This document shows positions 19,297 to 27,186 of a DNA stretch of 64,000 nucleotides, one piece after another. Made by a program: the position numbers and the translations under genes. A model generated the notes under the pieces. That model worked only from the letters and a program-made list of their open reading frames with translations, searched no databases and had not been told where the DNA came from. Source of the DNA: Corynebacterium uberis (GTDB lineage Bacteria; Actinomycetota; Actinomycetes; Mycobacteriales; Mycobacteriaceae). Positions within the stretch are counted from its first letter, which is position 1, and each line of letters begins with the position of its first letter. Location: the NCBI RefSeq assembly GCF_020616335.1, contig NZ_CP085051.1:496001-560000 (forward strand). Direction: 5' to 3'.

Positions 19297-20508
19297 ATGA
19301 GTTCTCACCCGTATGCCGGCGCCTATGGCGGGCCCACGCAGCCCAGCCCGTATCCGCGTTTTTCTCGCCCCGCCCAGGGCACGGTGTTGGTGGGGGTTGC
19401 CGCGGGTGTGGCGCGCAATCTTCGGGTGGATGTGGCCTGGGTGCGGTTGGTGCTGGTTGTGTTGTGCGCTGTCCAGGGCTTGGGCCTGGCGCTGTATGCG
19501 GTGTTGTGGCTGGTGTCTCGGCGCGATGTGGACCCTGGTGTTGGTGCGGGTGACCAGGTGGCGCCTGTTTCGCCGCTGCGTGATCGTTTTGGTTTGCCGT
19601 GGGTGGTGTGGGCTGCGGTGGCAGGTGCGGGGGTTGTTTTGGCGCTGGTGGCGTTGAGTACGTATCAGGGTTTTAGTGGGGCGAGTGTGGTGCCGTTGGT
19701 GCTGGGCATCGTGGGGGTGTTGTTGGTGTGGCAGGCGGTTGATGTGGATTTGGGGGTGGGGTCGGCGACGTCGCGGGTGGCGGTGGTGTTGGGGGCGTTG
19801 TTTGTGCTGGTGGCGATCGTGGCTGCGACGCTGATGTGGGGTCGTGGTGGGGCCGTGATGGCTGTGGTGATTACTGCGGTGGGTGTGGGGGTGTTGGTGG
19901 CGCCGGCGCTGGTGCGTCTGTGGGGCAATCTTGGCCAGGAGCGTGCGCAGAAGCTTGCTGCGGATGAGCGTGCGCGCATCGCCGCGCACTTGCATGATTC
20001 GGTGTTGCAAACCCTGGCGTTGATTCAGCGGCAGTCTGGGGATGCGCAGGTGGTGGCGCGGCTGGCGCGGCGCCAGGAGCGGGAGTTGCGCCAGTGGCTT
20101 TTTGATCCTTCGGAGAAGCTTCAGCCCTCCGTGTTTGCGGCCCTGACTCATGCGTGTGGGGAGGTAGAAGACGCTTTTGGGGTGCGCATCGCGCCGGTGA
20201 CGGTGGGGCAGGACCGGGATACTGATGCCGCTACCCAGGCGGCGGTGTTGGCTGCCCGGGAGGCGATGGTCAATGCGGCTAAGCATGCGGGGGTCGCAGA
20301 GATTGATGTGTATGCGGAGCTTGTGGGCGGGCGTTTAGAGATCTTTGTTCGGGATCGTGGCTGCGGCTTTGATCAGGAAACGGTGCCGCTGGGCGATGGG
20401 CTGCGTGAGTCGGTGTTCGCCCGGATGAAGCGCGCCGGGGGGACGGCCACGGTCACGTCTACCCCGGGAAGTGGCAGCGAGGTGGTGGTGGCGGTGCCGG
20501 TATCGTGA
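19297..20508 (+). CDS. PspC-domain sensor histidine kinase
   Basis: A 403-residue membrane kinase. A PspC domain forms the sensor (GTVLVGVAAGVARNLRVDVAWVRLVLVVLCAVQGLGLALYAVLW), then about four more spans to residue ~205. The HisKA_3 dimerisation helix is ARIAAHLHDSVLQTLALIQ with His233 as the likely phosphorylated residue. The ATP domain has an N-box (REAMVNAAKHAG) and DRGCGFD. ATG 19297 is chosen because the PspC domain starts soon after; the upstream frame is unlike the family. The next gene overlaps the stop (GTGA). This arrangement resembles LiaS/DesK-type envelope sensors; the signal is unknown. Confidence 0.92.
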   Translation: MSSHPYAGAYGGPTQPSPYPRFSRPAQGTVLVGVAAGVARNLRVDVAWVRLVLVVLCAVQGLGLALYAVLWLVSRRDVDPGVGAGDQVAPVSPLRDRFGLPWVVWAAVAGAGVVLALVALSTYQGFSGASVVPLVLGIVGVLLVWQAVDVDLGVGSATSRVAVVLGALFVLVAIVAATLMWGRGGAVMAVVITAVGVGVLVAPALVRLWGNLGQERAQKLAADERARIAAHLHDSVLQTLALIQRQSGDAQVVARLARRQERELRQWLFDPSEKLQPSVFAALTHACGEVEDAFGVRIAPVTVGQDRDTDAATQAAVLAAREAMVNAAKHAGVAEIDVYAELVGGRLEIFVRDRGCGFDQETVPLGDGLRESVFARMKRAGGTATVTSTPGSGSEVVVAVPVS

Positions 20509-21206
20509 GTGCCATGGTTACTGTGGCTCCGGTGCGGGTGTTTTTGGTGGATGACCACTCGGTGTTTCGCTCCGGCGTGCGCGCGGAGTTGGCCCAGCGG
20601 GTGGAGATCGTCGGTGACGCTGGCACGGTGGCGGCGGCGATTGCGGGTATCAATGCCACCCGCCCTGATGTGGTGCTTCTCGACGTCCACATGCCCGACG
20701 GCGGCGGAATGGCCGTCATCCACGGGGTCACCGTTGCCACCACCTTTTTGGCGCTGAGTGTCTCCGATGCCGCAGAAGACGTCATCGCCGTGATCCGTGC
20801 CGGGGCCCGCGGTTACGTGACCAAGTCCATCTCTGGGGAGGAGTTGGCGCAGGCCGTGGAGCGCGTCCACTCTGGGGATGCCTATTTTTCTCCGCGGCTG
20901 GCGGGCTTTGTCCTGGATGCCTTCGCCGGGGGCGAGGTCATTGAGGATACCTCGGATCCGGTTCCCAACGAGCCGACTGCGGCGGATCCTGTCGCCCAGC
21001 ATGATCCGGTTGTCGATGCCTTAACGCGCCGGGAGCTAGAGGTGCTGCGGCTGCTGGCGCGCGGCTACACCTACCGCGAGATTGGCACGCAGTTGTTCAT
21101 CTCTGTGAAAACGGTGGAGACGCATGCCTCTAATATCTTGCGTAAGACCCAGCAGTCCAACCGCTATGCGCTGTCGCGGTGGGCGGCGTCGCGGGATTTG
21201 GACTAG
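20505..21206 (+). CDS. NarL/LuxR-family response regulator
   Basis: A 233-residue partner of the preceding kinase. The receiver domain has the acidic pocket VFLVDDH, phospho-acceptor Asp60 in LLDVHMPDGGG and the KS pair in YVTKSISGEE. A linker of about 45 residues follows. The LuxR helix-turn-helix is LTRRELEVLRLLARGYTYREIGTQLFISVKTVETHASNILRK. GTG 20505 overlaps the kinase stop; ATG 20514 is an alternative start three codons later. Likely targets include the divergent PspC gene, by analogy with LiaR-type systems (inference). Confidence 0.94.
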   Translation: MSAMVTVAPVRVFLVDDHSVFRSGVRAELAQRVEIVGDAGTVAAAIAGINATRPDVVLLDVHMPDGGGMAVIHGVTVATTFLALSVSDAAEDVIAVIRAGARGYVTKSISGEELAQAVERVHSGDAYFSPRLAGFVLDAFAGGEVIEDTSDPVPNEPTAADPVAQHDPVVDALTRRELEVLRLLARGYTYREIGTQLFISVKTVETHASNILRKTQQSNRYALSRWAASRDLD

Positions 21207-21253
21207 CCGCGGCCGCGCGCCGCGCTATAGGCCCTGCTAAGGAGCACCTTTTT

Positions 21254-21484
21254 ATGAAGATCTTTCACATCGACCCCGTGCGCAGCCTGCTCTTTGCGGT
21301 GGTGTTTAGCATCATTTTGTGCTGGCAGGCGAACCTGAATTGGATGTGGTGGCTACCCACCGGGCTGGTGGTGTGGGCGGTGTTTTATGTTGCCAACGTG
21401 GCCTACGTGGCCATTAATAACAAGATCCAGCAGGTGGCCGCCGATCAGCGGGAGCGGAATCGGCCAGGTTCCGGCAGGGCCTAA
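21254..21484 (+). CDS. Small two-span membrane protein
   Basis: A 76-residue protein. ATG 21254 is preceded by AAGGAGCACC, a good ribosome site, while the longer upstream frame overlaps the response regulator. Two spans: SLLFAVVFSIILCW and WWLPTGLVVWAVFYVANVAYVAI, then a basic tail. It starts 47 bp after the response regulator and may belong to that operon. Not recognised. Confidence 0.65.
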   Translation: MKIFHIDPVRSLLFAVVFSIILCWQANLNWMWWLPTGLVVWAVFYVANVAYVAINNKIQQVAADQRERNRPGSGRA

Positions 21485-21539
21485 GGGGAGTATCGGGGCT
21501 GCTAGCGTGCGGGGCTGTTAGCTTTTGTTCCGCTGGTGG

Positions 21540-21956
21540 TTAATCGACAAACGCCAGCACTCGGGTGCCATCAACGTGGGGGAAGACCAGCCACATCCAG
21601 CCAAAGATGCCCACAAAGACGAGGATAGAGCCCCAGAGTGGAAGCGGGGCGAACGCGGGAATGATCATCAGGGTCAGCCAGACGAGGAAGAGCGGGATGA
21701 TTTGGCCTAGTCGGGGGGTGTAATGCAGGTTGCGCTTGTCCAGGAAGGCGCGGATGTCGCGGCGGTAGGGGTGGGAGAAGATCAGCAGGCAGGCCGCGGC
21801 GATGAAAATGAGCATGAGTGCCAGTTGGATGGCGTGGGAGAGGTCGAGGGACAGTGCGGCGACTCCGGCGGCAATGAGCGCGGATCCTCCCAGCCGGACG
21901 GGCTCGGGCGTGGGGATGGGGGTGGTGTGTGCGCGCATGGTGGAGTAGCCGTTCAT
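21540..21956 (-). CDS. Four-span membrane protein of unknown function
   Basis: A 138-residue protein with spans at about 23-43, 45-63, 84-102 and 106-125, separated by a cytoplasmic loop FSHPYRRDIRAFLDKRN. No recognised domain. It is convergent with the small protein above. Between them (21485-21539) the near repeat GGGGCTG[C/T]TAGC occurs twice and TTTTG follows, which may be a weak terminator. Confidence 0.6.
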   Translation of the reverse strand: MNGYSTMRAHTTPIPTPEPVRLGGSALIAAGVAALSLDLSHAIQLALMLIFIAAACLLIFSHPYRRDIRAFLDKRNLHYTPRLGQIIPLFLVWLTLMIIPAFAPLPLWGSILVFVGIFGWMWLVFPHVDGTRVLAFVD

Positions 21957-21973
21957 GCCGGTCAGACTACCAG

Positions 21974-22003
21974 TTGACGGGGGCGGTCATGCGGCGCAAT
22001 AAT
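21974..22003 (+). promoter_or_regulatory. Promoter of imuA-imuB
   Basis: TTGACG (21974-21979) and AATAAT (21998-22003) with an 18-bp spacer resemble a sigma-A promoter. The SOS box starts 12 bp after the -10, where a bound repressor would cover the start point. Confidence 0.5.
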
Positions 22004-22015
22004 CGTACCCAGCAA

Positions 22016-22031
22016 TAGAACAGGTGTACGT
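22016..22031. promoter_or_regulatory. LexA-like SOS box upstream of imuA
   Basis: TAGAACAGGTGTACGT agrees with the actinobacterial SOS consensus TCGAACANNTGTTCGA at 11 of 14 fixed positions. It lies 41 bp before the imuA start. A second, better box precedes dnaE2, the functional partner of this operon. Confidence 0.65.
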
Positions 22032-22056
22032 ATAGGCGCGTGGGGAGGTGGTGCGA

Positions 22057-22845
22057 GTGGGACTACGGCAGGTCGGCGACGCGGATCGCGCCGCGGTCAT
22101 TGCTTCCCTGCGCAAGCAGATGGGGGCGCTTGCTCCGGCGCCAGACCTGGGCGCGAAGCGTCGGGCCTTAGGCCCGGAATCTCGAAGCGGCGGCGTTATT
22201 AGTACGCCAGAACCGCTGGCTGCGGCGATTCCGGCGGGTGGGTTGCCCCGCCGCGCGGTCACGCAGGCCTCTGCGTGCGCGGCGCTGGTCGTGGAGCTTG
22301 TGGCTCACGCAACCGCCTCAGGGGCGCGTGTGGGGGTGGTGGGCTGGCCGGAACTATCCTTTGCGGCAGTGGCCGCCTCTGGCGGTGATCTCGAACGGGT
22401 GATCGCTGCTCCGCTGCCAGGTCCGGACGCGCTAGGGATCGCCGCGATCTTGTGCGAAGGCCTTGACCTGGTGGTCTGCCATGCGCCTTCCCCGGTGCGG
22501 CTGACCCCAACACAGATGCGCCCGGTGGCCGGGAAGCTGCGCGTTGGGCAGGCGGCCTTGCTGTGCGTGGGGGTGGAGGTGCCTTCGCCGGCGCTGCGTT
22601 TGGGCGCGCGGGTGACCCAGGTGCATGGTTTGGGGCGTGGGACTGGCCGCATTCGAGGGGTAGACATCGCGGTAGACGTGCAGGTCAAAGGGGTACCTGC
22701 GGGTGCGGTGACACTGCGTGTGGGCACGGCAGGGCAGGCATCAGCAGGACAGGCATCAGCTGAGCAAGCATCGACCGGGCAGGCATCGGCGACGCAGTCT
22801 CCGGCAGGACAAGAATCATCGGCCCGTCGGCTGCGTGCGGTATGA
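22057..22845 (+). CDS. imuA: ImuA-type mutasome protein
   Basis: About 262 residues, a divergent RecA-like protein of the ImuA' type that works with ImuB and DnaE2 in damage-induced mutagenesis. Readable segments: AAIPAGGLPRRAVTQASACAALVVELVAHA (degenerate P-loop region, no GKT), VGVVGWPELSFAAVAASGGDLERVIAAPLPGPD and AILCEGLDLVVCHAP. GTG 22057 is preferred as GGGGAGG lies 8 bases upstream. The C-terminus has a tandem GQASA-like repeat (about residues 226-250). The stop overlaps the imuB start (ATGA). Confidence 0.85.
   Translation: MGLRQVGDADRAAVIASLRKQMGALAPAPDLGAKRRALGPESRSGGVISTPEPLAAAIPAGGLPRRAVTQASACAALVVELVAHATASGARVGVVGWPELSFAAVAASGGDLERVIAAPLPGPDALGIAAILCEGLDLVVCHAPSPVRLTPTQMRPVAGKLRVGQAALLCVGVEVPSPALRLGARVTQVHGLGRGTGRIRGVDIAVDVQVKGVPAGAVTLRVGTAGQASAGQASAEQASTGQASATQSPAGQESSARRLRAV
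22731..22818 (+). repeat. 15-bp tandem repeat in the imuA C-terminus
   Basis: Five to six imperfect 15-bp units of the type GGGCAGGCATCAGCA encode GQASA, GQASA, EQAST, GQASA, TQSPA, GQESS. The repeat is degenerate, so copy-number variation between strains is likely but not shown. Confidence 0.75.
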
Positions 22846-24416
22846 GCGGGCAGCGGGTGGCCGCGCTGTGGTTTCCGGACTGGCCGGCGCAGGCCTACGC
22901 CCTGGCCAGCGATGACGGCTCCGCGCTGGGGACGCGCCCGGTGATCATCGCACGGGACCACCGGGTGCTGGTGTGCAGCGTGGCCGCGCGCCAGTCCGGC
23001 GTGCGCCGCGGGATGCGGGTGCGCCAGGCGCAGGCCCTGTGCCCGGGGGTGGAGGTGGCGTCGGTAGATGAGGAACGCGACGCGCGCTTCTTCGAGCCGA
23101 TTGTCTCTGGGCTCGATGAGGCCGCCGCGTCGGTTGAGGTGCTGCGCCCGGGGTTGGTGGTGGTGGAGCTGGGCGCGGCGGCGCGTTTCCACGGCGGGGA
23201 GGATGCTGCCGCGCAATTGCTTATCGACGCCGCCCAGCGCCGCGGCATCGACTCCTGCGTCGGGATCGCCGATGAGCTCGCCACCGCGATCCTCGCCGCG
23301 CGCGCAGGCAGGGTGGTCCCCCCGGGCGGGTCCCGCGCGTTCCTCTCCGACTTGCCGCTGCGGGTGCTGGCGGCGGAGGTGGCGCTGGGCTGTGGGAAGG
23401 GGGGCGTCGATAAGCTGCACCAGCTCGGAGTGACCACCCTGGGCCAGCTTGCGCAGCTGCCGGTGCGCGCGGTGACCACCCGATTTGGTGCACAGGGGCG
23501 CCGCTGCCACGACATCGCCTGCGCAGTGGCTGACCGGCGCGTCGCCCCGGATGCGTCACCTGTCGATCTTGCTGTGAGCATGCGCCCCGAGCATCCCATC
23601 GAGCGTGTCGACGCCGCCGCCTTCGCCGCCCGCACACTCGCCACAGCACTGCACCAGCGCCTGGCGGCAGCGGGATTGAGCTGCCAACGGCTGCGCGTCA
23701 CCGCCGAATTCGACTACTCCCGCCAACGCTCGCGCATCTGGCGCACCCGGGAAGCGCTGAGCGAATCGGACACGGCCCAGCGCGTGCGCTGGCAACTCGA
23801 CGGCTGGCTCACAGCCGGAGCAACAGGACCGCTGACCGCGCTTTACCTTGATCCCGTAGAGGCCAGCCCGCCCGACCCCGCAGGACCCCTGTGGGGTGCA
23901 GACACCGGCACCCAGGCACAATCCCGGGTGGTCAGCCGCGTGACCGCCACCTTAGGAACCGACGCAGTAGTCCAACCCCGCCTGGCTGGCGGCCGCGGAG
24001 TTGCTGAACGCATTGCCCTGATCCCCTACGGCGATGACCCCACCCCTGCGACCACCGCCGAAGAAGGGCGTTGGCCAGGCCGGATCCCCCCACCGCTGCC
24101 CACACGGATGATCAGCCCCACCCACCCCGCCAGCGCCATTACCGTGCTGGATGGGTCCGGACAGCGCGTGCTCATCACCGCAGAAGCCCTCCTCAGCGCA
24201 CCGCCAGTTGGCGTGGCCTGGGCGGGGGCACGCTACCGCGTCACCGGCTGGGCCGGGCCCTGGCCGGTAGACGCCCAATGGTGGGATACCGCCACCGGCA
24301 GGCCCAGGCTCGCCCGGCTGCAACTGAGCGGGACGGATCCGCGTACCGCCGAGCAGCGCGCCTGGCTGCTGGTGTGGGTCGAGCGCACCTGGCGGGTGGA
24401 AGGGATGTATGAGTAG
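22842..24416 (+). CDS. imuB: ImuB, inactive Y-family polymerase of the mutasome
   Basis: A 524-residue Y-family polymerase homologue. The usual catalytic N-terminus (DxDxF) is replaced by LWFPDWPAQAYAL, so the acidic metal ligands are missing, as in other ImuB proteins, which act as adaptors rather than polymerases. The fold continues with VCSVAARQSGVRRGMRVRQAQALCPG, an HhH region (KLHQLGVTTLGQLAQLPVRAVTTRFG) and a little-finger-like C-terminus. ImuB connects the beta clamp to ImuA and DnaE2. It overlaps imuA by 4 bp. The C-terminal part (about 380-524) is longer and Pro-rich. Confidence 0.93.
   Translation: MSGQRVAALWFPDWPAQAYALASDDGSALGTRPVIIARDHRVLVCSVAARQSGVRRGMRVRQAQALCPGVEVASVDEERDARFFEPIVSGLDEAAASVEVLRPGLVVVELGAAARFHGGEDAAAQLLIDAAQRRGIDSCVGIADELATAILAARAGRVVPPGGSRAFLSDLPLRVLAAEVALGCGKGGVDKLHQLGVTTLGQLAQLPVRAVTTRFGAQGRRCHDIACAVADRRVAPDASPVDLAVSMRPEHPIERVDAAAFAARTLATALHQRLAAAGLSCQRLRVTAEFDYSRQRSRIWRTREALSESDTAQRVRWQLDGWLTAGATGPLTALYLDPVEASPPDPAGPLWGADTGTQAQSRVVSRVTATLGTDAVVQPRLAGGRGVAERIALIPYGDDPTPATTAEEGRWPGRIPPPLPTRMISPTHPASAITVLDGSGQRVLITAEALLSAPPVGVAWAGARYRVTGWAGPWPVDAQWWDTATGRPRLARLQLSGTDPRTAEQRAWLLVWVERTWRVEGMYE
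23399..23415 (+). repeat. Dispersed G-rich motif, short copy
   Basis: GGGGGGCGTCGATAAGC within imuB, in sense orientation. It shares the core GGGGGCGTCG then NNAAGC with the longer copies at 16204, 18325 and 30278. Confidence 0.5.
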
Positions 24417-24899
24417 GCGCTTGGAACCGCGCGGAGGAAAGGGCGCCGTTAGCGTGCCAACTGTGCGTAATCATCTTCCCAAACCTGCCCGAAAAATTCA
24501 GAATTGATACGTCCTCAGATGTGGGTAGGCAACGTAGACGGTGATATTCCCTTTTGGTCCAGGTGTGTGGCAACAATTCTTCAGACAAGGGAAGAACGTT
24601 GGACAAGGCTGTCCAGAGTTCGGGAAGGCGCGTGTTACCCAGATTGCATGGTGGAGTCTATTTTTCGGGGAATCTTTGACTTATGTGCCCCTCGGTCGAC
24701 CGGACTCTCTTGATCTCCCCACGGTTGATGATCCTGGGCGTCGCGACGGTTGGCTGGTACCCTAGCGATATATCTACTGAGATAGCGCTGGTTGCTCTCG
24801 TTAGGACAAGCATTGGTGGAGGTTAGCTCTCTAATAGGTCCTACCGAGGAGGGCCTGGGGCGTTACAAAAATTGCAATTATCTGTGGGGATGAGAGTCA
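24417..24899. other. Gene-poor, AT-richer stretch after imuB
   Basis: About 480 bp of visibly lower GC than its flanks. The longest plausible frame is 24541-24765 (+, 74 codons, GTG start), encoding VWQQFFRQGKNVG and TQIAWWSLFFGESLTYVPLG, which look protein-like, but there is no ribosome site and no family match. It may be the remnant of a lost gene. Nothing else is recognised except the promoter region of the downstream lipoprotein gene. Confidence 0.4.
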
Positions 24900-25577
24900 G
24901 TGATTTATAGAAATAGATTTGTAGTACTACTTCCTGTCGTTGCAGTTATGATGTTATCTGGTGCTCTCGTGTCCTGCAGCGATGATGAATCACATCAATT
25001 GATAGGGCCAGATACTTCTGTAGTGTCTGATCGTGGTGAAAGTGGCGCCCCGGTTGAGGGGTTAACAAGTGATCCAAGACCGACTTTGCCTAGTTCAGAG
25101 AAAGATGAGCCAAGTAAGTCTCCCGAAGCTACTGAGTCTCGTGTTTCCATGGGTAGCGAAAGTGGTCTCCCGGAAAACTTCTCGAACAATGGCGCTACTC
25201 CCGGAGAAGCGGGGTTTATGAGCCACCAAACATGGGCTTTGACAAAATGGTCGAGCCGAGCTGGGGCCATCGTTTTCGATGATAGTGCTCGGGGGGTTGT
25301 GACTAGGTATTATTTCCCTGGATCCGTTGCTGAGGGGCCAGAAATTAACGATGAATCAGTTTTGAAAGTTGTAGATATTAAAGGTCACCCCAACCAGGGT
25401 GAGATTTATGCTCGCGTATTGGAATCGCGCCATTACAACGATGCGAACGGCGGCGCACCATTCGCGGTTGGAGATATAGTAAAGTTAACGGTCGAGAGGG
25501 GTATACTGTATGATCCGGATGGAAATCTATATTGCTCAGATTACACTCTAGACTCGGCTAATGCATGTAACGTATAA
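24900..25577 (+). CDS. Putative lipoprotein, horizontally acquired
   Basis: A 225-residue exported protein. The signal peptide RNRFVVLLPVVAVMMLSGALVSC ends in a lipobox (LVSC). A Ser/Glu/Pro-rich linker (30-95) leads to a C-terminal domain of about 120 residues, ending with CSDYTLDSANAC (possible disulfide). No recognised domain. The codon usage is clearly AT-richer than neighbouring genes. GTG 24900 is chosen because it gives the complete signal peptide. It is unrelated in sequence to the AMIN-like lipoprotein next door. Probably surface-exposed; function unknown. Confidence 0.65.
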   Translation: MIYRNRFVVLLPVVAVMMLSGALVSCSDDESHQLIGPDTSVVSDRGESGAPVEGLTSDPRPTLPSSEKDEPSKSPEATESRVSMGSESGLPENFSNNGATPGEAGFMSHQTWALTKWSSRAGAIVFDDSARGVVTRYYFPGSVAEGPEINDESVLKVVDIKGHPNQGEIYARVLESRHYNDANGGAPFAVGDIVKLTVERGILYDPDGNLYCSDYTLDSANACNV

Positions 25578-25736
25578 GACCTGCTATTTTTGCCGGTATG
25601 TCTTGTAAATTCCGGAGTGTGAGGAACTTCCTTTATTTGTTCCGGTACTTGAGTTTGGCGCTCCATATAGTGTGATGAACCAGGTGAGCGGTAAGGCGTG
25701 CCAACTTGAATCCGTTATGGGATTAAGCCCCAAGCC

Positions 25737-26396
25737 TCATCGCACCAGGTCGATGACCAGGCGGGTTGGCCCTTGGAGGACTTGTACGGAGTAGGGGACG
25801 CGTTCGCCAAGGCCAACAATGTACTGGGCGCGGCCTTCAAACATGCCGGCGCTAATAACCTCGGTCACGTTGCCGTCTTCTATGCCATCAACGTGGGTTG
25901 GTGCCGTGTCTTCCACGCCGGCCTCAAAGGGGTAGGCGGTGCCGTCAATGTTGACGTTGAGAGCGGTGGTGCCTGTGTAATTGATGACGTGCCCGGAGGC
26001 CTGTTGGGTGGGCCGGTCGGTGTAATCCACGAACCATCCGGGTTCACCTTGGCCAACAAATTCGAAAACCACGCGATCAAAGCCCTTGTGGTGTCCGGTG
26101 CGAATCTTGGTGACTACGAGCTGATTGGGTGCCTTGGGGCGCTCGGTCTTGCGCTCGGTGTCGGCGTTTCCTAAGGGGGTCAGGCCCGCGGGCGGGGTGC
26201 GATCCGGCCCGTCCTCGGTGTGTGGCTCGTCCGCGCTTGGCGAGCTTCCCACGCTGCCTAAGGTCGTTGCCTGCGCATCCGTGGGGGTACTGCCGTGCGA
26301 GCAAGCGGCAGTCCCGGCGACCAGGGCTGTCATGGCGCTCAGGGCGCACAGGCGTGCGGCGCGCCGCCAGGCGGGGGTGCACATCGCGAAAGGCAT
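25737..26396 (-). CDS. AMIN-like domain lipoprotein
   Basis: A 219-residue lipoprotein. An Arg-rich n-region, a hydrophobic core and the lipobox GTAAC (Cys near residue 32) form the signal. A Thr/Pro/Asp-rich linker follows, then a beta-rich domain with VTKIRTGHHKGFDRVVFEFVG and a C-terminal GERVPYSVQVLQGPTRLVIDLVR, typical of AMIN-like domains that bind the cell envelope. ATG 26396 is chosen as it starts a full signal peptide. TATACG lies ~15 bases upstream, so the transcript may be nearly leaderless. Confidence 0.8.
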   Translation of the reverse strand: MPFAMCTPAWRRAARLCALSAMTALVAGTAACSHGSTPTDAQATTLGSVGSSPSADEPHTEDGPDRTPPAGLTPLGNADTERKTERPKAPNQLVVTKIRTGHHKGFDRVVFEFVGQGEPGWFVDYTDRPTQQASGHVINYTGTTALNVNIDGTAYPFEAGVEDTAPTHVDGIEDGNVTEVISAGMFEGRAQYIVGLGERVPYSVQVLQGPTRLVIDLVR

Positions 26397-26610
26397 GATT
26401 CTTACCGTATATGCCGCCGGGCGGATCCGGAAGAGTAAACGGTCTACCCGGGGGTGACAGGAGGGGGTGACCATTGGTGGGGTGCTTATCGACGCCCCGG
26501 AGCATCCGCAGGCACGTCCCGCAGCGAGGGCACAATCCAGCGGTAATCTTGGGCGCAGAATCCATGTTGACGTGGTCACAGGGGATGACAGCAGCCGTAA
26601 GGAGGAGCGC

Positions 26611-27186
26611 GTGATTGATGTCGATTGTGTCATTGGGCACGCCGGTCACGCCTTGGGCCATGTTCGGGTGCAGTGGCCGGCGGGGTGTCTGGTGGCGCTG
26701 ACCGGGGCGAATGGTTCAGGCAAGTCAACGCTGTTGGCAACCATCTCCGGGGAGGTGGAACCGCTTGCCGGGCAGGTGCGTACGCAAGCCCGCGTGGTCA
26801 GGATCTCCGAGCCGGTCTTTTACCCAGAACTTAGCATCGGCGAGCATTGTCGCCTCCTGCGCCGGTGCCAATCCCCGGCGGAGGAAGAGTTCATGGTGGC
26901 GCGGTGGCGGCTGGCGGAGATCCTGCGGGTGCGCCCTGGTCAGCTTTCGTCTGGACAGCGCCAGCGGGCATACCTGGCGACACAACTAGCTGTGGTCCAG
27001 CCGCACAGCGTGGTGGCTATTGATGAGCCTGAGCGCCACCTGGATGCGCAGTGGACCGAGGAGTTGGTGCGTTACCTCCGGGAGCTTGCCACCAACAAAG
27101 GATGCTGCGTGGTTGTGGCGACCCACCACGAGCAGATCATTGCGTCCTGTGATGTCACCTCCACCATGCAGGACCTGGTGTCATGA
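26611..27186 (+). CDS. ABC transporter ATP-binding protein
   Basis: A compact 191-residue ATPase. Walker A is TGANGSGKST, the signature LSSGQRQRAYLA, Walker B SVVAIDEPERHL and the switch ATHHEQ. GTG 26611 is preferred because AAGGAGG lies upstream; the longer frame to 26467 overlaps the divergent promoter region. The next gene overlaps its stop (ATGA). Together they look like an ABC exporter of two subunits, a minimal ATPase plus a membrane protein. Substrate unknown. Confidence 0.88.
   Translation: MIDVDCVIGHAGHALGHVRVQWPAGCLVALTGANGSGKSTLLATISGEVEPLAGQVRTQARVVRISEPVFYPELSIGEHCRLLRRCQSPAEEEFMVARWRLAEILRVRPGQLSSGQRQRAYLATQLAVVQPHSVVAIDEPERHLDAQWTEELVRYLRELATNKGCCVVVATHHEQIIASCDVTSTMQDLVS

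Noticed and set aside
19144..20286. Upstream extension of the PspC gene to 900 codons
   Set aside because: The extra part is antisense to the histidine kinase and consists of Arg/His/Pro-rich sequence; the PspC protein starts naturally near 19143.
22842..24416. ImuB as an active DNA polymerase IV
   Set aside because: The acidic catalytic residues of the N-terminal palm are missing and it overlaps imuA, as expected for ImuB rather than DinB.
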